From the NCBI RefSeq assembly GCF_047496725.1, contig NC_132970.1, positions 21,912,001 to 21,976,000 of the forward strand: 64,000 bases of DNA, read 5' to 3'. The first letter of the stretch is position 1; every line of letters starts with the position of its first letter. This document shows, piece after piece, positions 48,476-62,957 of this stretch. The stretch is from Anoplolepis gracilipes. Its lineage: Eukaryota; Arthropoda; Insecta; Hymenoptera; Formicidae. The position numbers and the translations under genes were made by a program. The notes under the pieces are model-generated. The model searched no databases. It saw only the letters and a list, made by a program, of their open reading frames with translations, and was not told where the DNA came from.

Positions 48476-51400
48476 ACGAGTTTACATAATTTTAAGATTA
48501 ACAGGTAATTTTGTTTAATAACTTTTGTAATGCATAATTTAATTTAAATTTAATATTTTATAATATTTTTAAACTACGCCTTTTTTTCTCTCTCCTCTCG
48601 CAGAATAAAATTTAATTATATGCATTTTTTATTTCTGTATAAAATATTAGAAAATATCTTAATTATCTCTTTTTTTATGAAAGAATTAAAATTTCAAAAT
48701 AATACATAATTTTATGCAACGATGTGCCGGTAAACTATAAAGCGCATACATTTATGCGTTGTCGTTAAGCTGTGCCAAGTTGAAAGCGGATACCTGGAGA
48801 ATGAGAGTATAGGGGGTAGCATGGTTAGAACAATATCGCATTTTATAGTTGTAATCGAGGATCATAATTGAGCAAGTTTGTATGCCTGCCTGTTTCTACG
48901 ACCGACTACCCACTTTGGCGCTCTTCTGCCTTCTCTAAGACACCCTCGAAGAATGCCTCGGGTGTCACGCTCTTCGCATCCCCCTCCAATCCCCTTCAAT
49001 CCGGTATCCCCGGCGGTATAACCCCGTGCTAACAAGATTTCGTATATGTAATTGGTCGAGTATTAAATTGCGTATTCTAACGTTGGAGCATAGGAAATTG
49101 GGAGACGAGGTGGATGTGTGGAGACGACGGGGTGGTCGGGGGTGGATAATAGCTGTGGGTTGGATCATTTAGTAACATACTGCAATGTCGTGACGGTTAA
49201 GTTCTCGACGCAGAAAGAGACATATACTCCTTTCTCGAGACGCCGGGTCGCGTCTTAATGAATCTTTTTTATATTAAAATTCCAAAAATATAATAAATTA
49301 TTTTACAATAAAATGTTGAATATTGCACTGCTAATATGCTAGTAATATTATTACAATTTATAATTTAGTCTCGAATTATCGCGGCATAAAGCAAAGAAAA
49401 TTTATATATGTAATCTAGATATATTAATAAATGATTACTATAGTGACAGCCATAATTCAAAATTATGATTATCTTATTATATTTATTAAAAAAAGATTAA
49501 AAAATTTAGTTTAAAATTTTGTATTAAAATTGTGATTATATAGATAATATTTTTCATCTTCAATAAATTCTTTTAAATGAGATAAAATTATAGTACAAAA
49601 TCTTTAATTAAATATTTTAAATAATCCATCTTTAAGAGATGCTAATCAGACACAAGTTGTATAAAACACACATTATAGCAATTACATAGGTATCGGATGT
49701 AGCCTGAAAGGTACCATCGTAAGAGCGGCCAGCTTGAAGGAATTATAGTTCCACTTCTCTCGGAAGGGTTCAGAATGACACTGAAGATACCCATGAGAGA
49801 ATTTCCAGAGAAGATACGAAACACCTTCGAGCTGTCCCGAGGGTTCGCGACGAACGGTACCAATCTTGAACGGACGTCACGGCAAGCCAATAAACGCCAA
49901 AATCACTAAGCTAACTACTTTGGGTACAAGCCAGTGAGGCTTGTCGTCCTTTCGTCCCTTTCGCCACATTGATGCTCCTTACAGGCGATCCATCCCACCA
50001 ACCTCCGAAATTGTCCTTTAGGCGAATACACCGCTTCCCTCCTTTCTCGCGCATTTAATTAAGCTGAGAGCGTCGCCGCGATCACGGTGCCGTTACGATT
50101 TTCGAAGCAAGTCGGCACAAATGACTCGAATTGGATTGCACTGTATGTGAAATAGTAATTTTCCGCAAAAATCCGGATACATCTCCGTATGATTACCTAT
50201 ATAAAATTATTAAATTTTTAATATTAAAAAATTACTGAATTAACATTTATACAATAATTTATTATAAGATCTATTACAATTTGGACAAGTAGTTGAAAAA
50301 TATGTAACTAAACAAATTTTTCTTAATATTTCTTGCGTATTAATACAAATTATTAAAATACAAATTATCATAAATTACCAATTAAAAATATATAGGCAAT
50401 TCTTTTTACAAAGCAATTCCAAAAGTAAACGTAAAATTTGTTATTTATAAAAGATATATTTTATAGAAAAAGAAAAGATGCAGTTTGTAAAGTTTCAAGT
50501 AGAAAATTAATAAAGTTCTTTGCTCTATAATATGAGCAGTCAGTGATCCGGGAAATTTGAATTTGAAACTTTTGGAAAATATTTTCCTTCGTAGTTTATG
50601 ATAATCCTGATGAATCGTTACGAAACATTCCATTTGGGCGTAAAGATAGGAAAGACTTGCCTTCGCGCAAAAAAATGTTGCGCGTAGCTCAAGAAGAAAC
50701 TTTCGAGTTTCGGCTACGATTCGCAAAACTTCTATTACGGCAAAAGTAGCGCGGCAAACAAAGCTATTTATTAACGTAATATCTTGCAAAACTTTCTCAG
50801 TTTATCCCTCTATATATCGATTCGCTAAATCTACAAATCTCCAGCCGAATAATGTAGAATAATCTTGCCCTTTCATTTTTCTTTTGTATCCCAAACATTA
50901 ATCATTAATATAAGTTTAGGAAGAAAATAAATATAATTTTTTAAGGATTATTAAATTCATTATTAAAGCAGATCAATTTATCTTTTTGCTATTCTATTCC
51001 TTTTGATTTCTCTTTCGTTATCATTTCCCATCTCTACCTTCTTCCTTCTTCAAACTAACGTTTAATGCACCCGACGTATAAGTACTCGCTATAACAAGAA
51101 TTAATAAGCGCCGAGAAATCCATGCCTTACGGAATACATCACGAGACGTATTTACACTCGTGTTCACGCTGTAATAGCGGCCTGATGATGCCCACCTTTC
51201 TGGCCATCCCTGGTCACCCCCCCCCCCTTGCCCCTCGTACACTCACTAGCATGCTTTATCCGTCGGCTTTTCGCGAATGTACGCTCGTAATTCCGCGATG
51301 TTTGTTTCCATCGTTGGCTTTCAGGGCTGTTCTTGCATGATGAAGGATGAGGGTGCTCAATCCTAGCCGCAACATCCCTGCTTCTTCGTTTATTTGCGTA

Positions 51401-52190
51401 CTTTCTCTCTCAATCACTCGTAAATGTGTTTGTGATATTTTTTCTAGAACGCACTTTCATTTCGAGATTCTCGATATCAATAGGTTACTTTATTAATCAT
51501 TGTTTTATTGTGAGAAATATGGATTTTGGTGATTTTTAATTGTATGTATATCACTACCTGTGTTCTTATTTTATATTTTAATTATGTTTGATTATTCATT
51601 TAGCTTACATCTTATTTAAAGTTTAATTCTTTGCTTGAATAATGTTTTTTAATTTGTATTTTATATTAACTTATCGCCTCTCGATCAAAGATTAATAAAA
51701 TTATGCCTGTATTTATTTAAACAGTTTACCTCTTTTTTTTTTGTACACTCATACATTTGTCTTATCTTCTTGCATTTGCTCTTTACTTTCTGTTTTGTCT
51801 TTCATTTAACTTCTTCCAATCCGCCTTGAACGTTCTATCTCTTATCTTACCATCCCTAATGTCTCCTTCATCTTCGCTAGCAGCGCGTAAGCTTAAAACG
51901 CGCACACCCCGGGGCAATCGTGCGCACGCCTTGTTTAACTAGCCTTTTAATTAGAAACGCTTAAAAATTAAACGGTAGCGCGAAATACACGCCGGTCTCT
52001 TCAAAATTGCGCGTGACTGCAACCCTGCCAGAATCAGAGCGCGCCGGCACCTTTTGTTGCGTTGCTACCCCATTGTGCTGCACGCTGCTTAATATTTACC
52101 GCCTAGACATTGGCATGTACGCCATTCTTGCCTCATCGACGTGGCGAATATGCAAAAGGAAATGATATACCAGGAAAATCATGCGTACAT
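48476..52190. other. Alternating AT-rich DNA and GC patches
   Basis: GC patches near 48780-49260, 49650-50180, 51000-51420 and 51870-52180 alternate with AT-rich DNA. Small frames occur in the patches without recognised motifs. A run of about ten C is present near 51220-51230. No supported gene. Confidence 0.5.
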
Positions 52191-53850
52191 ATTTTTAACA
52201 CAAAATTATACAACAGTCAATATAAATTAATAGATAATTAAGGAGATAGCTTTTTTGATAAATTGGTAATTCTTCCATTTCGTACAGCTTATTTTATATT
52301 ATTAAATTATATTTGCAATAAGACTTATGATTATTGTAGCAAATTATGTAATAATGAATTTAAGATAATCGATATTAGCAGATAAATAAAAGATTAAATT
52401 ATACTACGTTATGTTATATTAAGATTATACGATATTACATTATTATATTATAATATTATGTTTTAATTAATATATTTTTATATCTTATAAGTATAATTAT
52501 TTTTGTATTGTAAAAATTAGTAATGATGATAATTAAACATAATAAAATTAACAATAATGTAAATATTTTTATTATCTATGTACATGTTTTAGAATACAAA
52601 ATATTTCCCTATTAATATGCAATATATAATCAAATATTTTTTTATTTTTGCAACGCTTATTAAAAATTAAATAAAACAAAAATTATGATAAATTTGGTTG
52701 AAAAAGCTTTTAACAAAGCTTATTATATTACATTTTTGTTATAAAGAAATATCTTGCACTCAAAGATATCAATTTACAATAAATATTACAAATTAATATC
52801 GTATAATCTCAAGAGTTTTATTTTTAATACATCTTACATTGTTTAATATTTCACTTAGTTTTTTATGCAAAAATCTAGCGTAATACAGAATCACAATTAT
52901 TTCCGTTATATTCAGATTATATTAACTGCATCTACGTCTCGCGCAACATTCGGAAAAGTTTTCGATACAGAAATGTATATAATTACGTATAATATTCCCA
53001 ACCCATTTAATACACTGTATGTACCGCTAATAAATGTAAAAAACGCAATCCCTCGCAGAGATCCCCTACACAGCGCGTTTGTGCGTCGGTGAGCCTACAT
53101 TTCGTTCGCTACAGAATATATTGAATACAATATATGCCGCCCGGTACGGTATTATTTACACGCGAATTTTGTATTTAAAAAAAAAAGCTGCACAAAGAGT
53201 TGGATTTAATTCGTTTTTGGTAGAGAATATCCACATTCACCGTTGGTTGTTCTGTATGAAAAAAAAAATATATACATATATATGTTTTTTTCATAGAGAG
53301 TAGCCGTTTGAACGCGCATTATATACAAGCTGCAGTGTATCGATGTACTCCGCCGATTCAACGAAATAAGAGAAAAAAATAATTGTAAGTGTATCACAAA
53401 ATCGCGAGGTTAAAAATATTGTAAAATTGCAATAATTGAATATTAAAAGCGTAAAATTTTTCAAAGCAAAAAGTTTTCTTTTTCTCCCTTTTTTTTTTTT
53501 TTTTTTTTTTTTTTTGTTTACGAAATGTTAAACGTTTTCATTTGTCGAGTCAAGATTTATATCCAATAAATAATATATGTTATTTTGAATTTGTACACTT
53601 CTATATTATAATTTTTGTAATAAAAAACCTATCTACGTTTATAATTATATAATAATAAATTTATTCAAAATTTAATGCAAATTTTAATTTATTATATGAT
53701 TAATTTAAATAATAAAGTATATTGTATGCTTGACTATCTCGCAGCAATCACGAAATTTACATAAGATAGCAAATTAAGAGAATGGATATTCTCTATATTC
53801 TAGCCTAGACAAGCCATTTCCTAATACAATATATTGGATTTATGCAAACC
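52191..53850. other. AT-rich intronic desert
   Basis: Almost uniformly A/T, with one weak patch at 53040-53380 and a T run at 53489-53515. No gene recognised. Confidence 0.6.
53489..53515. repeat. Poly-T homopolymer, about 27 nt
   Basis: Uninterrupted T run. Confidence 0.9.
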
Positions 53851-54690
53851 TATAGTGAAAGTTGCGTCCTAAATAAAAAGGGTTGTCACTTCCCGGCCGC
53901 ACCAACCAATCCCTCGCACATGCCGAGTCTACCAGAAACTTCGCGCACTACCTCTGCCATTTTTCGCACCAACTTCTCTCGCCTTAACTTTGACAGCGGG
54001 GTAAAAATACTCGGAGACATTATTAAATATGATTATCCAGGCAAGAAAGAAGAAAGGAAAAGACGGCGCGGGGATGCATCAAAGAGGGCGGGGACGAAAG
54101 GGTCCAAAGGAGAAACAGAATGAGGCTGTTGAGGTGGGAAGAAATAAGACGAATAGTAGGGTTAGGCTAGGAGTAAAAAGTTACAGAAGGGTGGTGGTAC
54201 GCGACTTCTGGAAGGTGGCCGGCGTTGGATGCGGGGTGATGCAGCTTCAAAGGGTGACGCGGAAGAGGAAAGGCGTTTCGCGTCGAGCAAGCCTGCCGAG
54301 CTTGACTCGGCTCTCAAACTTTGATACGATTAAGACGGAACGAATTAATCTTCATCCCTCGCCAACGCCGTCTGCTGGCAGCCGCAGGGACGCCAGTGGT
54401 GAAGAAATGGTTTAAAAAAAAAAAAGGGGTGAGCGATCGCCAGGTCGAGAAAAGCCGGCGAGCTTTGGTGTCGGAGCTAAGGGTCGACCCCTTTACGGAG
54501 ACCCTCTTCGTTTCAAGGGACGAAGGTGACGTTAATTAGAAAGACGCGCGACGAGATTCCTGATCCGTAACTGTCCTTACCTAAAACTCATGTCCTTGTT
54601 TGAAGCTTTCTTAGCTCGCGCGAACAATTTTATCCACGTGTGGTTGCCGATATAAGGAATGATATTTATAGTCGCTCGATAAAGCATATG
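53851..54690. other. GC- and purine-rich island
   Basis: Three overlapping plus frames (53842-54539) arise from purine-rich sequence with Lys/Arg/Gly codons; none is recognised. A weak acceptor-donor juxtaposition on the minus strand (GAGTTTTAG|GTAAGG at about 54590) lacks a pyrimidine tract. Confidence 0.4.
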
Positions 54691-56330
54691 AGAGATCCTC
54701 GAAATTTATTATGTAGAACATCTCTACTTTTAAGTTTAATTCTATAAATTTAATTATACATTAAATTAGTGCCAGCACAATTAATTTAGACGAATCTAGG
54801 ATTATATATAAGCAGATAAATCGCTTTCCTAGAGATACGCAAAATATCTTATTCTTAAGTCTGTTAAATTCAGGCAATACGTTTTTTAATGAATTAAATA
54901 TTAAGAAGAATTAAATATAGATTACAAACTTATGAAGATTCTATAGTCCGTAATTATCGATCAATGTTATTCTTGGATGATACTAGAATAAATGACAGCA
55001 ACAGAAACCATTGATTTTCCAAAGAACGCACTGTGTAACAACGAACAAGTCAAATTTGTTAATTTGTTGCACGTTAAAATGCGAGTAGATTGAGCAAATG
55101 CTTGGTGCTTATAGGGAAAGGATAGTTTTAGCTACGAACGGCATGGTCAGCAGCGGTCTACCGGTCGTTTTTAATCTCATTGTGAACATGGCTTAATCGA
55201 GAAACCATTACCCTGGTTTGCTGCGCGAGCTAGAATGTCTGGAAGGGTACAGCCTCTTATAGCGGAGAGGGAAGGCATGTGGTTCCGTGTGGATCAAGCT
55301 ACCGATAGAGAGACTAAACCGTTATCTCACACCTTCTGTTTCAGGGATCGTGATTGCGGAATCACGTTTTCAAAAGTAAATGTTTGATTTCCTTCTTTTG
55401 AACGATAGGCTCATAAATTTCACCGAAAAATGCGTTCTTATCGAACAACATTTTATGGAAAATTTGCGAAATGTTCTATTTATCATTATTAATATTAGCC
55501 ACAATCTAAAAGAGCAAACAAAAGTAATATTGCCACTCTTAAATATAAAATAAAATGTAATTAAAAAAATAAAAACTTCTTGATTAAAAAATTCTTACAT
55601 CGAAAAAATTATATTTTCATCTTAAGAATATTTCACTTATCTTTATTAATATCTTTCTTGAAAATAAGTAAAAAAAAATCCTTTTAGTTTAAAAGAAAAA
55701 TTCTCTAAAGAATAGAATAATTTTAGATATTCTTAGATAATATGTAAGAATATACACTGAATGAGATACTTTCTTATAATTGTATTATTTAATTTTTTAT
55801 ATCATCACTTTATCATTATATTATTATATTATTATTTAGGATTATTAATCCCAATGATAATGAAAAGCAATCTTACAAATGGACATTTGTTATTTATTAG
55901 AACTTTTACAAGTTAAATATGCAATTTTTACTTAATTTATAAATAAGGTATTTCAAAAAAATCACGTGAAAAAGAAAATGTTCTTATTTATTAAGAGAGC
56001 TTATAAAGTATACATTTCGAGAATACAATTTTTGTGGTATAATAAAATTCGATGTCTAAGATTACACATCGATTTAGAAGATGTATATATTATTTACAAT
56101 TTTCTTTCAGAAATTCAGTGTATCACTATAATCACATATTCATTTACCAAAGATATAATAAAGATATAATTTTAACAATTACAGAATTGTTGATAAATCA
56201 TTAAATTAAAATTAAAAATGGTGAAGAGGTTATCATAGTAGGCTATTATTTTTGTCTACACAATTAATTACGTACACAATTAATTACACGATAATCCATT
56301 CTCTTACGATAATCACCACGTACGACATAG
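54691..56330. other. Mostly AT-rich DNA
   Basis: A less AT-rich patch at 55080-55400 contains no long frame. The stretch near 55945 (TAAGGTATTTCAAAAAAATC) resembles a transposon end but has no partner seen. No gene. Confidence 0.55.
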
Positions 56331-57010
56331 GCGAGGAATGAGTTCGTGCGGGTCAAAGGAAGGGTGCGAATTTGCTGATCGTATGGTATTTAGCAATAAA
56401 GTTCGATTCCCCGGACTGGCGAAAGAAGCAGCCCCTGATTTCGTCGGGGTTGCGAAAATTACAGGCTTCGGAAGTGGTCGCGTTTAAACCTAGCGTCGTG
56501 TATCGACAGGAAGGTAACTACGACGACTGGAAGGGTGGCTTCCAGCAGGTTGGTCAGAGGATAGCCCCGGAGAGTGGTCACCGAAGTGACGGGGAACCTC
56601 GGGGATGGCGAGATCTACGAGCAGGGATGACAAAAAGACCTCGGGAATCGCACCACGCCGAGAGAACGGAGGGAAAGGGGGAAAGAGGAAAGGGAGGTCG
56701 CTGAGATCGGTTCGAATGGCTTCGACGAGGGTGAGAGAGGATCTCTCACCCTGGTCATCGCTCTTGTCGTCGGCGGTAAGCTCGGCGAATGAGGTTCCGC
56801 GGGAAACGCGCCGGGACGGATCGTTCCTTTTTCGTGGACGTCGGAGTTCTTTCCCGAGGGCGGTTTCGAGCAGCTGGACAAACTGCCTCGTTACTGGGGT
56901 GCGCCCGTCGCTTTTCGGGACGTTAGGAATCCGTAATTGACGTCGGTCGGGCGGACACGCCGATGTAGAAGCTGCGCGATTGCCGCCTTCTGGTCATTGA
57001 AAAGTTTTCG
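56331..57010. other. CpG-rich island with a short perfect hairpin
   Basis: Plus frames 56372-56704 and 56605-56940 and a minus frame 56615-56881 overlap, so coding is not supported. The 11-bp hairpin at 56728-56752 lies within. Confidence 0.4.
56728..56752. repeat. Perfect hairpin, 11-bp stem, 3-base loop
   Basis: AGGGTGAGAGA (56728-56738), loop GGA, then TCTCTCACCCT (56742-56752). Purine arm and pyrimidine arm are exact complements. Confidence 0.9.
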
Positions 57011-58330
57011 TTTAGCTATTGACATTATTCGCTAAGATTTTTCTTTTCTTCCGATTAACAAACGTTTCAAATAATCTTCTTACATAATATTTCACAAACT
57101 ACATTTCTAATATAAAATAATTTAAATAATAATTAATCAAATACGTCGACATTCTTTGGTTCGACGCATCTGTATGTAAAAAAAAAATCTATTTCAAGAT
57201 TAATATACTAGAAATTTAATTTTTGTTAATTTTAACGGTATTATACAGTATAAAAAATATAATTGATATTAAAACTTTCTTTGTAAAATAGCAATAGTGC
57301 AAAATGTGCAAGTAAAAAAAATTACAAATATAATTATAATATATTTTATGTCTAACTAAACATTTTATAGTAATATATTAATTACTTTTAGCATTTAAAA
57401 ATACTATTAGCATTATCTTTGAAATTTGTTGATATAATATTAGAGCTTATTCGATGTATACAAAAAAAAAATCAACAAAAAATTGCTCGATGGAATTCAA
57501 ATCGGTCGAGTTTACGCCCGTCGAGAATACACTTTCGATCTGTCTTGAAACAAGTCACCGCCGAGCGGGCTCTTCGCGACTCTATTTACTCAATCGGTTC
57601 GCTGATGATCGGGAACGAACGACGGGACCATGGAGCAGAAAGAAAAGTATGGAATATTTAGCGTTCAGTGAGCTATAAAAGCAATTATATGGCAGCCATT
57701 GTTTGGCGGGAGTGCACCTCCGCGATACGGGGGTGAACGCCCGGGGGATACAGGGCGGCAGCATCAATTCAATGAAAATCAGAAGTACGGAGCAATAAAT
57801 ACGGGCGAGTCAATCCTACCTCCCCCCCCCCACCCCCTATTCCGACTCCATCGTCACGTTACGGAAAATCCCACGAAATCTCGATTTGGCATTCGGCTTA
57901 AATATGAACTCCTTTTGGCAGGAGAACTACCCATAAAGGACTTTGTTCTCGTGAAGAAATTCAAAAAGTCAATATATCACAGTAAATAAATTGTACAACA
58001 TATAAAGATTTATTTTTTAATCAAGAAGACTAAGGCATATGATATTAAATAAAAAATATTTTATCGCTTCAACGTGTTACAATTATTATCTTTTTTTTTT
58101 TTTTTTTTTTTTTTTTAGAAAAAAACACTTATTTTTAAATGATCAATACTTACATTTTACTTTGCAATAATATAATTATTATTCATCGTATCATAAGATA
58201 TAAATGTAAGCTTGCTTTTATTTAAACTGTACAATTATTATATAAGAAATTCATGTAATTAAACCAATAATGTGTTATATATAAATAACAGATGCATGAA
58301 TTTTCGATATTAAAAAGAATTCATTTTTGA
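57011..58330. other. AT-rich DNA with a patch at 57470-57960
   Basis: The patch has frames on both strands and a C-rich run at 57813-57837. A T run lies at 58091-58116. No gene supported. Confidence 0.5.
58091..58116. repeat. Poly-T homopolymer, 26 nt
   Basis: Uninterrupted T run. Confidence 0.9.
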
Positions 58331-60140
58331 AACTCCGACATAATTCACGCGAACAACTCGTCCTGATTGCAAATCTCGATTTGACGTAGTTCATCGTGGC
58401 CTATGGATAATAATTATTTAATGCGTAATTACGAATAACAGATTAGTTCGTCCTGCTCGTCGGAAGGCATTGCGTTTCAAATCTCGGGGAGGGTAAATGA
58501 GAAAATGCCAGAGTGAGAGCGGAACGAATGAAAAAAGAGAAAGAGAGAGAAAGAGAGAGAAAGAGAGGAAGCTGGCAACTCAGAAAGTAACCGGCTGTTG
58601 GAGGTGAGGAACAACGCTTCAACATAGAGAAAGGAGAGAGAGACAGAGAGAAAAAGCGCAGGAGAGCGGTATGGCAGTTCTAATATAAATGTCTTGGCCG
58701 AAAGGCGGAACGGAGACATTCGCTAATTAAAAAACTTGAAAAATTAATACACATTTCTCTCGTACCTCGGGGGTTGTGTTACTTCTCCCTTAATCCCTGG
58801 TATCTGATCGGCCATCTGTTCCCAGCCATCTCGAAACTGGTCCCGTCTTTTCGGCTCGTTTACTATCACTTCCAACTTCAGATATTATTTTAGTGTATTC
58901 TAAGAGCTCTGCACACTCGTTATTTCAGAATTCAGCATACTAATTCTTTGCGATAGAAAGATTATGTATGTAGAAGAAACGTTTTATTTTCCGATATGTA
59001 TATATCAGCAATACAAAGTGTTTAAAAGTTTTATGTAAATTTATATTAAATTTTTAGATAAAATTTTATATTAAATTTTATATATTGTAAATTTATATTT
59101 TAGCACCAGCCAATACTAAAAACTCATTTAATTGTAATTTGTAAGATAATTGAATAAAGCATTTAAAAAATCTTATTAACATGATAAATATATCACGCAT
59201 AATAAATTTCATGTTCATATGTTTTAAATAAATATTCTACTGTACAATTATAATCTTTTTTTTTTTTTTCAAATACGTACGTTATCTATATTACAATTTT
59301 TTGCGGAAAACTTTTAAAAGAACCAAGCTTCTTATTCAGTCGGAGAGTGACCGAAAATTTCTAATTATTAATTGAATTCGAAGTACCCACGGTTATTACC
59401 CACTCCCCCGTTTCATTTCCGAAAGAATGGCTCGCTCCTCCCGCAGTTTCCGCAACTCCACGGATGATCCGCGACCGCCACCATCCTTCGGAATTGACGG
59501 GAAGGTAACGAGGTGACGAAAGACAGGGATAGAGAGAGAGAAAGAGAGCATCGGTCGGGATGAAAGGGAGCCGAAGAAGAGCGAGACGACACTGAGCGTA
59601 GCCCACTTCGTTTTGGAGACCAGACAGAAGCACTTAACTGCCCGCCTGACAATGGAGTCTTTCGCATTATAGCGTTCAGTGTCTTGAGGCCTATTCAGCG
59701 CGACTCCTGGCCCATTCTTTGCCATTGTCTGTCTCCTGGCTGGTTACGGGAGCCACCTCCGATCTTCCACCTCCCCGCCCCGTCGTCCGTTACAGCCCGG
59801 GAGATGCCTCCGTTTGGAACGGAGGTCCGCCGAGGGTACGAGAGATCTTTATGCCGCCATCTAATTAGTCCCGGCATTTAACGGGATATAAATAAGTTAA
59901 ACACTATTGAATTGTTGATAACGATAGTCGGGAGCTCTGTCGCTTCTTCTGCGACTCGTCCTCTCCCGCCTCGCTACCCCCTTCTTCCCTATTTTGATGA
60001 CCGACCAGGCGTCGTTTCGCTTCAACCCTTCCGTCAAATTCTCTTGCCGGTTCGTTTATCGAGGAATATATTTGTCTTCCCTTTTGTGCCTAAATGAAGT
60101 GTTTCGTGAGCGTAAAAGAGACTCGTGATTAGCCGCGACT
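58331..60140. other. GC patches with GA-rich tract
   Basis: 58440-58720 holds imperfect GA-rich sequence whose minus frames are Ser/Leu-rich artefacts. 58900-59330 is AT-rich. 59340-60110 is CpG-rich with frames on both strands and an 8-bp hairpin with a TGG loop (CCTCCGTT/AACGGAGG, 59807-59825). No gene supported. Confidence 0.45.
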
Positions 60141-62730
60141 TACACGAAGATTTCAACTGATAATATACAAGATTTAACGGCGAGAGATTGGTGAATGGAT
60201 ATAATGTCTAAAAATACTAAAATGCGTGTAATACTGTCTTTATATATCAAATCTGGGCCATTATATTTGTTAAATAATTTATTTTAGACAATAAATATGC
60301 TTCTCAATCAAAGTTAATGAAAAACTATTAGAAGCTTATTAAGCTATATCTTTTAATATGCATTTTATGATTTTAATATTTACTAGTTTTATAAAAAAAA
60401 TTCATCATTATCATAATTTAGCATTATTCTCAGAATTCACGATGTACAGAAAGCGTTTGTATTTATAACGACGTAAATGGAAAAGACGAAAGAAGAGAAG
60501 CAGAACAAGATGAGGCGGGGAAAGTTTCGGTATTCTGCAAAAGAAGCGCCTGACCAAAGCACAATTCGTAGATGATAAATCGTTTAAACCTTTTCGCCGG
60601 GATCGTTCGGCCGGAAATAAAATGAATTTAAGATCCGGCCACGAAGACCTACAGCTCTGCGGTCGGGTGGAGACGCGGAGGAATGAGAGATTTCCTCCTG
60701 CAGTCGGAAAGATTTCTTTAATTCGCAGCACTAGCGCTCAAAAATTTACATATTAATGAATAACGCAATCCTTAATTAGTTGCCGCCTCTTTATGTACTT
60801 TTTATTCATTATAATTTTAATTCTGCCGTAATCATAACAGTAGATAATAGAGAAATCGCAAATAATTGTACAAAAATTGCAAATAATTATATGTGCGTAC
60901 TTTTCTATTGTTATAGTTACTAAATTTATTTATTTTTTTTTTTTAAATAGTATTATACAATTTTCTGAATAGCACATAAACTATAGAATTTATTTATTTT
61001 TAAGGTTATATAAAATAAGTAAACAAGGTAATTTTTTAATTGTATTCGGAATAAAAAATTCCAAACAACAAAATTATTGCAAAAATTAAATTTTTATTAT
61101 AAACGCATTACAAAAATATTAATAATATTAATGATACAAAAATACGAAAGTTAGAAAAACAATACTTTATCAAATACAATTATTTTTAAAATTCAGTTTA
61201 CAAGACAAGATCGTAGATGATATCGTAAAGTTGTGCAATGTAACGTACGTGATGTCGGTTTTAATTGAATAATTAATGCTGCAAAATAATTTGAATTATG
61301 CACCGAGCAACGTTGCAGATTACGATGTATTGCAAAAAAATCGCGTAGAGTGCATTATAAGAATCAACGTATTAGTACGAGTGCAAAACAACCGGTATCC
61401 TATCGCGTGATCTCTTGCCTCACTGTTACGATAATTATGATAGCTATATATTAGTTATTTATTGACAATACGTGACGCGAATCAACAATGTATATTTTAA
61501 AATAATAATTTAAAAAAGATGAAACTGTGTTGATGTAACTATTAATTGTTCGACTGCTTTTGCAAATCTACTTGTTTCTTTCGTAGAGAACAACGTCTTG
61601 AAAATATTTTTCGCGTGATTGTTTTCCAATTTTACATTCGCTCGATAATTTATTCATAATATTTAATTAATTGACGTTAAACTAAACTCTAGAAAAACAA
61701 CTCGCTGTAATTACGTACGTATAAAATTTGCATTTCTGAGTTGGTTGTAAAATAGTTAACACTTTTTTTTCTCGTATTATAAATGCATAGACATAAACAC
61801 ACCTGTCTTGTGTAAATTAAATTTCTAGTAATTACAACTTATACTCTGTAGAGACTCATAATTTAATAATTTGTGGCCATCCCCCGAGCAAAACATTGCG
61901 TTAACAAATCAGATTATTATCGAGCGTTTCTACCTCCTTGGTTGAGAAGAAGAGAAGGAAAAAGATACGGGTGGCGGCCCAGTCCCAGTGTAATCTCTTT
62001 CGAATGCGAAAACAATTCCAAGTAGTAACCGTTGCCGTGAGAGTCTCGACATATCAGCAGTGGTGTTCGTTGTGCATGTTGTGTTCGTGTGAGATGTGCG
62101 ATATCCAATTACCTTCCTGTATATAAACCGACGGCATGCACGAACAATTTCTTTTTTAACCAACTCGAAATGCCGCCGGCGACACGTTCATCGCTGTGAA
62201 CAACAACGATACCAGTCTTGTCAGCACAACACGTGGTAAAATTAACGTTTTGCTTCTGGTGTAGGTACCGCGCTTTCGAACGGAAATATACTCTAGAATA
62301 AAGACATAAGATAAGAAGGCAATATGTTTGCAATCAATCTCCGGACGAAGCTGTTTTCATTTCTAATGTAATCTTGAGCCACCCTGTGTAATACTGCTTA
62401 CGTTTCGTCTCGGCATGATGGTCATATCTTTTCTGCTATCTGATATACGTATACGTTACTCTTTCAGTGATATAATTCTCTGCTTCTTACGCATTTCAGT
62501 ATCTTTCAGCAACTGTAATTATAACTGTCCTGTGATCTTTTTACACGTCTAATGTCACTTAATTAACTCTACTTAATCTGTATATGGATGTGAAATTTTA
62601 AAAACACATTGGTCATATGTCTAAAAAAAATCAAAACGAAGATAATTCATTTCTAATATTTTAAGTGTGGCTTAAAAATAAAGGAGCTTTATTTTATTTC
62701 GTAAAAAAAAAAAAAAAAAAAATTGCGTCA
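60141..62730. other. Mostly AT-rich DNA with two small patches
   Basis: Patches at 60430-60730 and 61900-62330 carry unassigned short frames. Near 62377-62392 the motif GCCACCCTGTGTAATA resembles a DNA-transposon terminus on its own. An A run lies at 62703-62722. Confidence 0.5.
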
Positions 62731-62896
62731 CGATACCGATACATCGATAGAGTTCTCACAACGCAACGACGTCCGCAGCAACCCTCTCGTTAACACCGAT
62801 GTCCGCCGATGTGTACACGGCGAAGCGACTCGCAAAGGAAACACTTCGAGAGGACCGCCTCAACCCAGTCATCCTCTTTTCTCCCCTCTTCTTTCC

Positions 62897-62957
<61 letters not shown>

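Noticed and set aside
48781..48800. Possible third ratchet point (CTCATTCTCCAG|GTATCC)
   Set aside because: The donor half GTATCC is too weak and no strong second donor follows closely.
56385..56410. Second tRNA B-box-like motif GTTCGATTCCCC
   Set aside because: No complementary T-stem or cloverleaf could be built around it.
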